From Dehalococcoidia bacterium (GTDB lineage Bacteria > Chloroflexota > Dehalococcoidia > GIF9 > AB-539-J10): DNA of 64,000 nt. Shown piece by piece: positions 36,613-44,626 of this stretch. The stretch is from NCBI GenBank assembly GCA_007129495.1, contig SKVJ01000001.1, forward strand, positions 1-64,000, given 5' to 3'. Under the pieces are notes generated by a model. It saw nothing but the letters and a program-made list of their open reading frames with translations. It had not been told where the DNA came from and made no database searches. Both the position numbers and the translations under genes were made by a program. The first letter of the stretch is position 1, and every line of letters starts with the position of its first letter.

Positions 36613-37694
36613 AATGTCTTCCAGATCGGCTTTGCCTTCGGATACGAACCCAGTACTCGCAAGAATATGCAGTACGGCTCAATGCCTTTCAAGGCCACGC
36701 TGCATTGTGGATCGAGTCGATGGCCTTCAAAGTCCAAATAGAAGTTGTACTCCCACGGTTGCTGTCGCGTAGGCCGCGACTCAATCTTGGTAAGATTTAT
36801 CCCCGATTCTGCCAAAACGCGCAAGGCTTCATACAGTGCACCGGGTTCGTGTCGTACAGAAAAGACGATAGAGGTCTTATCGGTTCCAGAAGGCGGGACG
36901 TCACGCTTGGATAGAATGAAGAACCTTGTGTAGTTGTTCTTGCTGTCTTCTATGCCGGTCGCAACAAGCCGCATCCCATAGAGTTCTGCGGCACGAGCAC
37001 CAGCTACCGCACCAGCATCCTGAGTGTGCTGCTCGCTGACCATCTTGACACTGCCCGCAGTGTCATATGCCGGAATCAGTTCACAGTCCAGATGCATCAG
37101 AAAACTGCGACACTGCGCCAATGCCTGTGGATGAGAATACACACGACGAATATCGCCAAGCGTCACGCCGGGCCAGGCAATAAGACAGTGAACAATACGC
37201 AGTGCCGTTTCTCCACATACGCGCACGTCATAGTCGAGGAAGAGATCATACACCCGGCTTATACTACCCTCGGATGAATTCTCGACAGGCACTATGCCGA
37301 ACCTGGTGCGCTCTTCGGCAACAGAAGTGAACACATCGTCGAAACTCTCACACGGGCAGGTAGTAACAGCCCGACCAAAGAACTCCAGCGCAGCTTCCTC
37401 ACTGAACGCCCCCGGCTCTCCCTGAAATGCTACGGTAGTGTGTTGCACCGACTTCGATGCCTCTATGACACGCTCGTAGACACGCGCGACGTCCTGCTCA
37501 TCCACTCCAAACTCACGGGCAAGGGCACGAACGCGCTCGACGACCTGGCGCTCTCTCTCCGCATCCACAATGGGAAGGCCAGCTTCGTTCTTCGTTTCAC
37601 CTATAGACCCTGAGAGCTTCAGTCGATCGGCCAGTAGTCGAACGAGCTCTCTATCCGTATCGTTGATTTGGGCGCGAAGCTCGTCCAGGTTCAT
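36609..37694 (-). CDS. pheA: Bifunctional chorismate mutase / prephenate dehydratase
   Basis: 361 residues from ATG 37694, which overlaps the aroC stop (ATGA). Domains: chorismate mutase AroQ type (1-85; LDELRAQINDTDRELVRLLADR), prephenate dehydratase (about 93-275; FQGEPGAFSEEAA, VPVENSSEGSI, NYTRFFIL) and an ACT domain (about 285-360; ALRVLAESGINLTKIESRPT) that should bind phenylalanine for feedback inhibition. It turns chorismate into phenylpyruvate. A 33-residue extension to 37793 is rejected because it lies inside aroC and is low-complexity. The mutase also supplies prephenate to TyrA. Confidence 0.96.
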   Translation of the reverse strand: MNLDELRAQINDTDRELVRLLADRLKLSGSIGETKNEAGLPIVDAERERQVVERVRALAREFGVDEQDVARVYERVIEASKSVQHTTVAFQGEPGAFSEEAALEFFGRAVTTCPCESFDDVFTSVAEERTRFGIVPVENSSEGSISRVYDLFLDYDVRVCGETALRIVHCLIAWPGVTLGDIRRVYSHPQALAQCRSFLMHLDCELIPAYDTAGSVKMVSEQHTQDAGAVAGARAAELYGMRLVATGIEDSKNNYTRFFILSKRDVPPSGTDKTSIVFSVRHEPGALYEALRVLAESGINLTKIESRPTRQQPWEYNFYLDFEGHRLDPQCSVALKGIEPYCIFLRVLGSYPKAKPIWKTL

Positions 37695-38782
37695 ACTACT
37701 ACCCTCGGCATCAGACCGGCCCGGAGAGCAAGATCGCACACTACGCAGGCAACCACCGCCTCCACCACTACGACCGCACGAGGCACGATACATGTATCAT
37801 GTCGGCCTCGGATGACAAGATCAACTGCCGTCCCCTTGTCCAGGTCCACCGTGGATTGTGCACGACTGATTGACGGCGTAGGCTTGAAACCCACACGGAG
37901 CACCACAGGCATCCCTGTCGACATGCCGCCCAGGATGCCACCCGAGTCATTCCTGGCCGTGACAACACGGCCATCACGAACGGCAAACGGATCATTCCCC
38001 TCCGAACCCCGCACCTGGCACAGAGCGAAACCTGATCCGAATTCGATACCTTTCACCGCTGGTATGGAAAATACGCCGCGCGCGACTTCACCCTCCAGTC
38101 CCGCGAACACGGGTTCACCGATTCCGACAGGCAAACCGAGCACGACACATTCAACGATTCCGCCAACGCTGTCGCCCTGCGCTCTCGCTGCTTCAATAAC
38201 CTTGCCCATCAAGGCCGAACTGGCCTCGTCGCAGCAACCCAAACTGTCCTTTCCGCTCAGCACCCGAATCGATTTCGGATCGCACGGCGGCGCCTCGACC
38301 CCACCAATACCAACGGTATGCGCACATACTTCAACGCCGATTCGCGCAAGTGCGGCCCGTGCCACAGCCCCTGCCATAACGAAGCCAACTGTGATGCGTC
38401 CAGAGAATCGCCCTCCGCCTCGCGGATCGTTATAACCACCGTACTTGATCCCGGCAGGATAGTCAGCATGTCCTGGCCGGGGAGTTCGCATGTATTCACT
38501 GTACTCGTGAGACTCGATATCAGCATTGTCAACCAGCATACAGATCGGAGCGCCGGTAGTGTGGCCTTGATACACGCCGGAGAGGACACGGGCGATGTCC
38601 GCTTCCCTCCGGGGCGTCGCTCCCATCTGATCCCTGGCTCGCCTGCGGTCGAGGTCGTTCTGTATCATGTCGACCTCGAGATTCACGCCGGCTGGGCAAC
38701 CTTCCACCACCACGCCAATACATTTCCCGTGACTCTCACCAAAACTGGTAATGCGGAATAACAGGCCAAGGTTATCACTCAT
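37691..38782 (-). CDS. aroC: Chorismate synthase
   Basis: 363 residues. It makes chorismate from EPSP with reduced FMN. FRITSFGESHGKCIGVVVEGCPAG is the first signature, RRARDQMGATPRREAD the second, and GGRFSGRITVGFVMAGAVARAAL the third; TGMPVVLRVGFKPTPSI follows. Its ATG overlaps the end of aroA and its stop overlaps the pheA start, so translation is probably coupled through the block. Seventh enzyme of the shikimate pathway and seventh gene of the operon. Confidence 0.97.
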   Translation of the reverse strand: MSDNLGLLFRITSFGESHGKCIGVVVEGCPAGVNLEVDMIQNDLDRRRARDQMGATPRREADIARVLSGVYQGHTTGAPICMLVDNADIESHEYSEYMRTPRPGHADYPAGIKYGGYNDPRGGGRFSGRITVGFVMAGAVARAALARIGVEVCAHTVGIGGVEAPPCDPKSIRVLSGKDSLGCCDEASSALMGKVIEAARAQGDSVGGIVECVVLGLPVGIGEPVFAGLEGEVARGVFSIPAVKGIEFGSGFALCQVRGSEGNDPFAVRDGRVVTARNDSGGILGGMSTGMPVVLRVGFKPTPSISRAQSTVDLDKGTAVDLVIRGRHDTCIVPRAVVVVEAVVACVVCDLALRAGLMPRVVV

Positions 38783-40037
38783 CTAACTGCACCTTCACTC
38801 CAAGGCTGCTCAAGCTGTCCCAGAAACCAGGAAAGGTCTTCGATACGCATCCGGCATCTTCGACAACGATGTCGCCAATTGCTGCACCGATCACACCAAA
38901 CGCCATAGCGATGCGGTGGTCACCTGCGGACGATATCACGCCACCGCGCACGGCGCCACCCCACACTCTCATTTCGTCAGCCTCGACCTCCACGCGAACG
39001 CCCAGACGAGTCAGCCCCTCAGTCATTGCTGCCACCCGATCGGACTCCTTGTCGCGCGCCCGGGCGATGCCGGTGAGCCGTGTGACGCCCTCAGCGGTGG
39101 CTGCCAGGATACAGGCTACAGGGAGTAAATCTATCGACTCCGCAAGGTCAAATGTGTCTCCTTCCAGTGCCGACTTTCTCGTTGTCACGCCAGTGCTGTC
39201 AACCAGTACCTGCGCGTTGATTCGCTGGAGCAACTCAACCATCATAGTATCGGCCTGAAGGCTCGTGCGGCAGAGACCGAGAACCCGCACCTCTCCTGCC
39301 AGTGCTCCGAGTCCGAGTAGTGCCGCCCCTGTGGACCAGTCGCCCTCCACTGTGTAGCGGGTCGGCATATACGCTCCGGCCGGCACTGCAAACCTGCGCC
39401 CACCTTCAGATACGCAAACTTCAACCCCAAACTCGCGCATACACGACAGCGTCATCTGAACGTACCGCTCGGAAACGACTTCCGACGATACATCAATACG
39501 AAGGCCTTGGTCATACCGGGGTCCCGACAGTAAAATAGCCGAAAGAAACTGCGAACTGACATCCCCCCGCAACCGGACATGCCCCGTCTGCTGTCGACGC
39601 CCGCAGACAATCAACGTCCCGGTAAGTGAATCGAAGTCACACTCAGCACCGAGCTGTCTAATGGCTTCTACCAAAGGCTGCATAGGTCTTCGTGCGAGGG
39701 ACGGAGCGCACCGCAGGATAGTCCGGCCAGGGATGGTCGCAGCCAGAGCCGCCAGGAATCGGAAGGTGGCGCCGGACTCCCGGCACCATAGCGGCGCGGA
39801 ATCAGGACGAAGACACCCACCTCTGATCACAATCCCCTGTTCAGACTCGGACACGCCAGCCCCCAGCCCTCGAACGCAATCTAATACCGCAGTTGAATCA
39901 TCCGATTGAAGTGCCCCTGCTATCAGGCTTTCGCCTTCCGCCATCGCAGCACACAACGCCGCGCGGATCGTATAGCTCTTGGAGCCGGGAGCATGTACAA
40001 CTCCTTCAGCAGCACTCATTGAAACGCGCGCTCTCAC
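38775..40037 (-). CDS. aroA: 3-phosphoshikimate 1-carboxyvinyltransferase (EPSP synthase)
   Basis: 420 residues. HAPGSKSYTIRAALCAAMAEG carries the substrate Lys; CRESGATFRFLAALAA, a variant of the family N-A-G-T-x-x-R stretch, and RLRGDVSSQFLSAIL follow; DHRIAMAFGVIG and KTFPGFWDSL close the second domain. It joins shikimate 3-phosphate and phosphoenolpyruvate. The GTG at 40037 forms a GTGA overlap with the aroK stop; a longer frame to 40124 would run within aroK and is unlikely. ESGAT instead of NAGTA-like is worth noting for inhibitor sensitivity classes. Confidence 0.95.
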   Translation of the reverse strand: MRARVSMSAAEGVVHAPGSKSYTIRAALCAAMAEGESLIAGALQSDDSTAVLDCVRGLGAGVSESEQGIVIRGGCLRPDSAPLWCRESGATFRFLAALAATIPGRTILRCAPSLARRPMQPLVEAIRQLGAECDFDSLTGTLIVCGRRQQTGHVRLRGDVSSQFLSAILLSGPRYDQGLRIDVSSEVVSERYVQMTLSCMREFGVEVCVSEGGRRFAVPAGAYMPTRYTVEGDWSTGAALLGLGALAGEVRVLGLCRTSLQADTMMVELLQRINAQVLVDSTGVTTRKSALEGDTFDLAESIDLLPVACILAATAEGVTRLTGIARARDKESDRVAAMTEGLTRLGVRVEVEADEMRVWGGAVRGGVISSAGDHRIAMAFGVIGAAIGDIVVEDAGCVSKTFPGFWDSLSSLGVKVQLDE

Positions 40038-40552
40038 AGTTGTTTCAGCCTCTCCTCTGTTGTCTGAAGTATCTGTTCCACCGTAAGGCCATCCGTCTGC
40101 ACTGTAATGTCGGCTGCTGCGCAATAAGCAGGAAGGCGCTGTTCCATCAACTCCCTCACTCGCGTCTCCTGATCATCGGTATCCAGCAGGGGCCTCACCC
40201 GGCTGCCAGGCCTGAGCCGCTGAATCACGGCACGCGGTGTCACATCCAGAAACACCACGATTGACGATGCCCTGAGGGCAGCAACATTCTCATGCCGCAA
40301 TACAACACCACCACCACAGGAAATAACGCAATCACGCATTTGTGCTGCCTGCTCGACTACTTCAGATTCAATTTCGCGAAACCGTTCCTCGCTTTGCAGT
40401 GCGAATATGTCTGCAACAGTCATTCCGGCCCGCTGTTCGACAAGGACATCCGTCTCCACAAACGACTTCTCCAAGCGTGCGGCAAGACCGCGTCCAATGG
40501 TGGACTTTCCTGCACCCATGAATCCTATCAGGGCAACGTTAGTGTGAGCCAT
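40034..40552 (-). CDS. aroK: Shikimate kinase
   Basis: 172 residues. Walker A GFMGAGKST (10-18), shikimate-binding DVLVEQRAGMTVADIFALQSEERFREIE, and ISCGGGVVL. It phosphorylates shikimate at O3 with ATP. ATG 40552 lies inside the last codons of aroE (14-nt overlap), and the stop overlaps the aroA start. Short enzyme of standard size with no fusion. Confidence 0.96.
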   Translation of the reverse strand: MAHTNVALIGFMGAGKSTIGRGLAARLEKSFVETDVLVEQRAGMTVADIFALQSEERFREIESEVVEQAAQMRDCVISCGGGVVLRHENVAALRASSIVVFLDVTPRAVIQRLRPGSRVRPLLDTDDQETRVRELMEQRLPAYCAAADITVQTDGLTVEQILQTTEERLKQL

Positions 40553-41402
40553 GTCCAAGTTCTCTACACACGATTGAACGCATCACGTCGACCGGTGCTG
40601 CCGTACCTGTCCATAGTTGAAATGCCAGTGCGCCCTGCTGCACCAGCATTTCAACTCCATTCACCACTACTGCTCCACTGGCCGCAGCATCCTTGAGAAG
40701 CCTCGTCTGAGGAGGGTTGTATACGATGTCACAGACCGCCAGGTCGCGCCGCAGGTATCGACGTGGACAAGGTGTTTCGTTCCAGTGTGGATGCATTCCA
40801 CCGGTCGTCGCATTCACCAGCAGGGAAGCTGAGGCCAGTCGTGTCTCAAGTGCCGTATCTGCGAGGACGTCGTGCATAATCCGGGCACCGGTAGCGACAG
40901 CCACATCCTCAGCCAGAGATGCAGCCTTTACAACGTTACGATTCAGTACGGTGAGCCGAGCTCCACGATCAAGCAACGAGAATGCGACTGCGCGTGCCGC
41001 ACCGCCAGCCCCCAGCACGACCACCTCTTTGTCTTTCACTTCGATGCCGTGTAACTCAAGGCCACGCAGAAAGCCGGGTGCATCAGTGTTGTGACCGCAG
41101 AGATAACCATCCTTGCTCACGATCGTATTCACCGCTCCAATTCGCATGGCAGAGGGTTCCACTTGATCGAGAAAGCGCATTATGTCGACTTTGTGCGGCA
41201 CAGTCACATTAAGGCCACGTATCCCAAGAGTACGCATTGCCCTGGCACCTATCTCCGCAGCTCCACGCGGCAATCGAAATGGAACGTAGACGAAATTCAG
41301 TCCGCTGGTTTCGAACGCCACGTTATGCATCATCGGGGACAGCGAATGCTCGATGGGATCACCCACAATGCCACACAATGTTGTAGCGCCAGTAATCCAC
41401 AT
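40539..41402 (-). CDS. aroE: Shikimate dehydrogenase
   Basis: 287 residues. GIVGDPIEHSLSPMMHNVAF is the shikimate-binding start, NVTVPHKVDIM carries the catalytic Lys, NTDAPGF and VVLGAGGAARAVAFSL (NADP loop) follow, and VNATTGGMHP closes the pattern. It reduces 3-dehydroshikimate with NADPH. The gene begins 1 nt after the aroD stop region and overlaps aroK by 14 nt. Confidence 0.96.
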   Translation of the reverse strand: MWITGATTLCGIVGDPIEHSLSPMMHNVAFETSGLNFVYVPFRLPRGAAEIGARAMRTLGIRGLNVTVPHKVDIMRFLDQVEPSAMRIGAVNTIVSKDGYLCGHNTDAPGFLRGLELHGIEVKDKEVVVLGAGGAARAVAFSLLDRGARLTVLNRNVVKAASLAEDVAVATGARIMHDVLADTALETRLASASLLVNATTGGMHPHWNETPCPRRYLRRDLAVCDIVYNPPQTRLLKDAAASGAVVVNGVEMLVQQGALAFQLWTGTAAPVDVMRSIVCRELGHGSH

Positions 41403-41403
41403 G

Positions 41404-42066
41404 CTATATCACTCCCATCGCATCATACACTGCCCGAAGTTGAGCAACGGTAAGCTGACCGGGAGCGGCCTCGTGACCCGCGGCAAGTGAGGCGTAAGTG
41501 AACTCCGCCCCCACAAGAGGTGCCAGGATGCGACTGGTCGTTCCCGGTATTCCCATAGCGAAGGTAACGATGCGGTGTGCGGAATAGTGGCGAGCCAGAC
41601 GCAGCACGGTAACGGTATCTTCCACGTTCCGTGCTGTGGTCACGACCTTACAGATATCCGCACCAAGGTCTTTCTGGCGTTCAACTACCTCAGTAAGAGC
41701 CGGCCATTCATCGGTCTTTTCGAAGTCATGGTGCGAAACGAGCACAGCCGCCCGGCCCTTTATTCCGCGTATGAAGGAACATGCGTCGGGTGCCTGCATC
41801 TCGACATCAACGATTGCGGCACCATCCTCAACCGCCTGCTGGAGGGCGTCCACACGCTCGGTCTCTGTGCCGCAGTAACCGCCTCCTTGGCTTGAGAGGC
41901 GGTTGCATGCGATCCACGGCCTGGGCAATGCCCGTGCCACTTCCGTCCACCCGTCACCTATGAGATCAATTCGAACCTCGTACAGCGATACCAGATCCTT
42001 CACAGCGACCGCGGCATCAATATCGGCCGCCGTCGTAATACATGCGCAGATATCAGGCGACGACAT
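41404..42066 (-). CDS. aroD: 3-dehydroquinate dehydratase, type I
   Basis: 220 residues. Type I enzymes form a Schiff base with Lys: here DICKVVTTARN holds that Lys and VLVSHHDFEKT the catalytic His. The start VSLYEVRIDLIGD has the substrate Glu and Arg. It dehydrates 3-dehydroquinate with syn geometry. It overlaps aroB by 14 nt. Most Gram-positive relatives use the unrelated type II enzyme (aroQ) as well or instead; no aroQ is in this window. Confidence 0.94.
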   Translation of the reverse strand: MSSPDICACITTAADIDAAVAVKDLVSLYEVRIDLIGDGWTEVARALPRPWIACNRLSSQGGGYCGTETERVDALQQAVEDGAAIVDVEMQAPDACSFIRGIKGRAAVLVSHHDFEKTDEWPALTEVVERQKDLGADICKVVTTARNVEDTVTVLRLARHYSAHRIVTFAMGIPGTTSRILAPLVGAEFTYASLAAGHEAAPGQLTVAQLRAVYDAMGVI

Positions 42067-43144
42067 GGGACCTCACCAGAGTCTCTTTCACCAGGTTCAT
42101 AGGCACATCACAATGGATATGAGCCTCGCCTACCTTCAAAGGCAATACAAAGCGCAAGCGACCCTTGGCCACCTTCTTGTCCCGGGTCATCGCACGCAGG
42201 ACAGCATCAACATCCAGGCAGGACGGAATGAAAACCGGCAGTTGCGCCCTCCTAAGCAAAGCCCTCAGGCGCTCGAAATCGGGGGGAGAAATCATCCCAA
42301 GATGTCTGGCAATCTGGCCGGCTGCGACCATGCCGATGGCAACCGCTTCTCCATGAGACAGCGAAAACGCAGATGCCGATTCGATACCGTGACCCACCGT
42401 GTGGCCAAAGTTGAGTATGTTGCGCAGACCAGTGTCCTTCTCATCTTCCTCCACAACCGCAGCCTTGATGCTCGCAGTCGCTGCTACGATCTTCTCGAGA
42501 ACGTTCTCGTCCCGCGCCATCACCCGGCAAATCTCCGACTCAAGGTAGTGGAAGAATGCCTCGTCACGAATCATCGCGCTCTTTATGACCTCCGCAAGTC
42601 CGTTGCAGAACTCGCGCTCAGGAAGGTGCCTCAATACGGACGTGTCGGTAATAACGGACACCGGCTGATGAAATGCGCCGATATTGTTCTTTAATCCACC
42701 GTGGTTCACCGCCACTTTCCCGCCAATGCTGCTGTCAACCTGCGCAAGAAGCGTTGTTGGAACGTGGACAAGTGGCAGCCCCCGAAAATATGTGGCTGCT
42801 ACGAAGCCAGCCAGATCTCCCACAACACCTCCACCAAGTGCAACAAGCGGAGTGGAGCGCTCGGCGCCTATCTCGTTAAGCCTTCCGTACAACTGTGCGG
42901 AGGTCTCGAGGGACTTCTGCTCCTCACCCGCAGGGAGCACCATGAGCACTGGACTGAACCCACCATCCAGGAGGCTTTGCCGAACCTGGTTTCCGAAAAG
43001 GCCGTCAACCGTTTGATCGGTGATGACCACCACGGTGCCTGAGAAGCCGAGCCTCATGAGTTCCTTTGCCACTACGCCAAGCGCGCCTGCGCCGATCGTC
43101 ATGCGGTACAGGCTGCCAGAACACCAGACATGGGTGGTTCTCAT
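42053..43144 (-). CDS. aroB: 3-dehydroquinate synthase
   Basis: 363 residues from ATG 43144, which lies 1 nt after the aroF stop (a frame to 43168 exists within aroF). Signatures: PAGEEQKSLETSAQLYGRL, ALGGGVVGDLAGFVAATYFRG, PTTLLAQVDSSIGGKVAVNH, and zinc ligands in LNFGHTVGHGIE and SHGEAVAIGM. It cyclises DAHP using NAD and a divalent metal. Second gene of the operon, second step of the pathway. Confidence 0.97.
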   Translation of the reverse strand: MRTTHVWCSGSLYRMTIGAGALGVVAKELMRLGFSGTVVVITDQTVDGLFGNQVRQSLLDGGFSPVLMVLPAGEEQKSLETSAQLYGRLNEIGAERSTPLVALGGGVVGDLAGFVAATYFRGLPLVHVPTTLLAQVDSSIGGKVAVNHGGLKNNIGAFHQPVSVITDTSVLRHLPEREFCNGLAEVIKSAMIRDEAFFHYLESEICRVMARDENVLEKIVAATASIKAAVVEEDEKDTGLRNILNFGHTVGHGIESASAFSLSHGEAVAIGMVAAGQIARHLGMISPPDFERLRALLRRAQLPVFIPSCLDVDAVLRAMTRDKKVAKGRLRFVLPLKVGEAHIHCDVPMNLVKETLVRSHVVA

Positions 43145-43145
43145 C

Positions 43146-44201
43146 TCAGGTCCTCTTGGCCAGTACATGCAGCCGACGACACGCTTGAATGATCTCCTCG
43201 AGCTCGTCGGGAGTCACCATCTGCGGCCCGTCCACCAACGCCTCAGATGGGTCATAATGGGCTTCAATCATGAGACCATCCGCGCCTGCAGCAACTGCAG
43301 CGCAACTCATGGAGAATATCAGGTCTCGCCGGCCGGTGCTATGACTGGGGTCCACGATGACGGGCAGGTAGGTCTCATTGTGAATCACCGGTACCGCCGC
43401 AAGGTCCAGAGTGTACCTGGTGAAGCTCCTCCCCTTGCCCATCGGAACGATACCCCTTTCACATAGAATTATGTCTTTGTTGCCCTCGGCAGCTATGTAC
43501 TCGCTGAACGAGAGCAGTTCCTCGATGCTTGCTCCAAAATGCCGCTTGAGCAACACCGGCTTCTGTTGTCTTGCGACAGCAACGAGAAGATCCTGGTCAT
43601 ACATGTTGCGCGCGCCGATGTGCATGATGTCGACGTATCGAGCAACCAGTTCAACCATCGATTCTCCCCTTACTTCGGTTACGACCGGCATATCGTACTC
43701 ATCACCCGCTTGCCTGAGCCAGTGCAGCGCCTCTTCCGCACCCTCTGTGCCTGCCGCCCCCAGACCCTGAAACGAATGCACTGAACTTCGCGGTTTGAAG
43801 ACACCGCCTCTGAGCACGTGCGCCCCGGCTCTCTTCACCTCTTCGCCGATACGCATCAGTTGGGCCCGGCTTTCCACAGCACACGGCCCCGCGATAATAA
43901 CAGGTTCGCCGTTTCCAAGGTGCACATCACCAATGGTAACGGTCTTGTGTGCTCCCGGCTCACCGAAGAAGCGAGCGTATTCCCGACTAATGAGCTTGTA
44001 GGGAGTTTCAACCATGTTCGCCTCTTTCACTCCCGGCAAGGTAGCGAGATGGTCGAACGCCAATCTGCGTTCATCGCCGACGGGACCGATGACCGTCATG
44101 AACTCGCCGCGAGACACATCAGCCCGCAGCCCACTTCGTTCGATCTCGCCGACAACTCTCTGGATATCCTCCTCGGTGGCATCCGTCCTCATGATAATCA
44201 T
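43146..44201 (-). CDS. aroF: DAHP synthase, AroF type I-beta with N-terminal regulatory domain
   Basis: 351 residues. An N-terminal ferredoxin-like domain (1-70; MRTDATEEDIQRVVGEIE) precedes the barrel with IIAGPCAVESRAQ, RGGVFKPRSSVHSFQGLG, LKRHFGASIEE and PVIVDPSHSTGRRDL. It condenses PEP and erythrose 4-phosphate, the committed step. In Thermotoga and relatives the N-terminal domain mediates inhibition by Tyr and Phe, so control may be both allosteric and, here, by attenuation. A GGAGG ribosome site lies 6 nt before the ATG. First structural gene after the attenuator. Confidence 0.97.
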   Translation of the reverse strand: MIIMRTDATEEDIQRVVGEIERSGLRADVSRGEFMTVIGPVGDERRLAFDHLATLPGVKEANMVETPYKLISREYARFFGEPGAHKTVTIGDVHLGNGEPVIIAGPCAVESRAQLMRIGEEVKRAGAHVLRGGVFKPRSSVHSFQGLGAAGTEGAEEALHWLRQAGDEYDMPVVTEVRGESMVELVARYVDIMHIGARNMYDQDLLVAVARQQKPVLLKRHFGASIEELLSFSEYIAAEGNKDIILCERGIVPMGKGRSFTRYTLDLAAVPVIHNETYLPVIVDPSHSTGRRDLIFSMSCAAVAAGADGLMIEAHYDPSEALVDGPQMVTPDELEEIIQACRRLHVLAKRT

Positions 44202-44267
44202 CGCGTTTCCTCCGTTATCGCTTGCCCGGGGCGTTTACGTCCTCACTCCCGTGGCATACAATAAAGA

Positions 44268-44294
44268 AAGGACCCTCCCGCCGGGAGGGTCCTT
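44268..44294 (-). terminator. Attenuator terminator (3:4 hairpin) of the aromatic operon
   Basis: Arms 44294-44282 and 44280-44268 pair perfectly over 13 bp (AAGGACCCTCCCG and its complement; the closest apical pairs open to make the loop), followed on the minus strand by TCTTTATT. Its 5' arm (44294-44281) can instead pair with 44346-44333 in the leader ORF at 12 of 14 positions, the antiterminator. Confidence 0.88.
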
Positions 44295-44323
44295 CTATTG
44301 TCTTCTGCCATCTACCTGTTGTA

Positions 44324-44404
44324 CTACGTTACAAGGCCGCTCCCGGGCGTGAGCGTGTGATAAAAGTAAAACCAATAACCAAAATACGCCCGAAAAGTCT
44401 TCAT
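44324..44404 (-). CDS. Aromatic-rich leader peptide of the shikimate operon
   Basis: 26 codons: MKTFRAYFGYWFYFY, then HTLTPGSGLVT and TAG. Nine of the first fifteen residues are aromatic (four Phe, four Tyr, one Trp). The ORF starts about 23 nt after the predicted transcription start and ends 29 nt before the terminator hairpin. Segment 1 (CGGGCGT, 44392-44386, codons 5-7) pairs with segment 2 (ACGCCCG, 44350-44344, codons 19-21). A ribosome stalled at the aromatic run would cover segment 1 and free segment 2 to pair with segment 3 (44294-44281), blocking the terminator; a ribosome reaching the stop codon would cover segment 2 and let the terminator form. There is no good Shine-Dalgarno site. 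Confidence 0.88.
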   Translation of the reverse strand: MKTFRAYFGYWFYFYHTLTPGSGLVT

Positions 44405-44433
44405 TGTCGGAATTCGCAGCATCAGGTTAGATG

Positions 44434-44463
44434 ATTGTAGTGAGGCTGCGTCGCAATTGTCAA
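44434..44463 (-). promoter_or_regulatory. Promoter of the aromatic operon
   Basis: TTGACA (44463-44458), 18-nt spacer, TACAAT (44439-44434); predicted start near 44427, 23 nt before the leader peptide ATG. About 225 nt of leader RNA precede aroF. Confidence 0.8.
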
Positions 44464-44626
44464 GTTCACTACAGCCTACTTCGACAATGCCCGTCCTCAG
44501 TACTATTCAGGCTTCTTGACGGCCACACACCAATCGCATAGGCTATGGTGAATCTCACGCTATGGCTGTGGCAGCCCACAGTTAAGTCTTGCCAGGCAAA
44601 GCGCGTCCCGTGTTACATACTCAGAT

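Noticed and set aside
37695-37793. 33-residue N-terminal extension of PheA
   Set aside because: It is a Gly/Ser/Arg-rich out-of-frame reading of the aroC 3' end; ATG 37694 has a GAGGG site and the chorismate mutase domain begins immediately.
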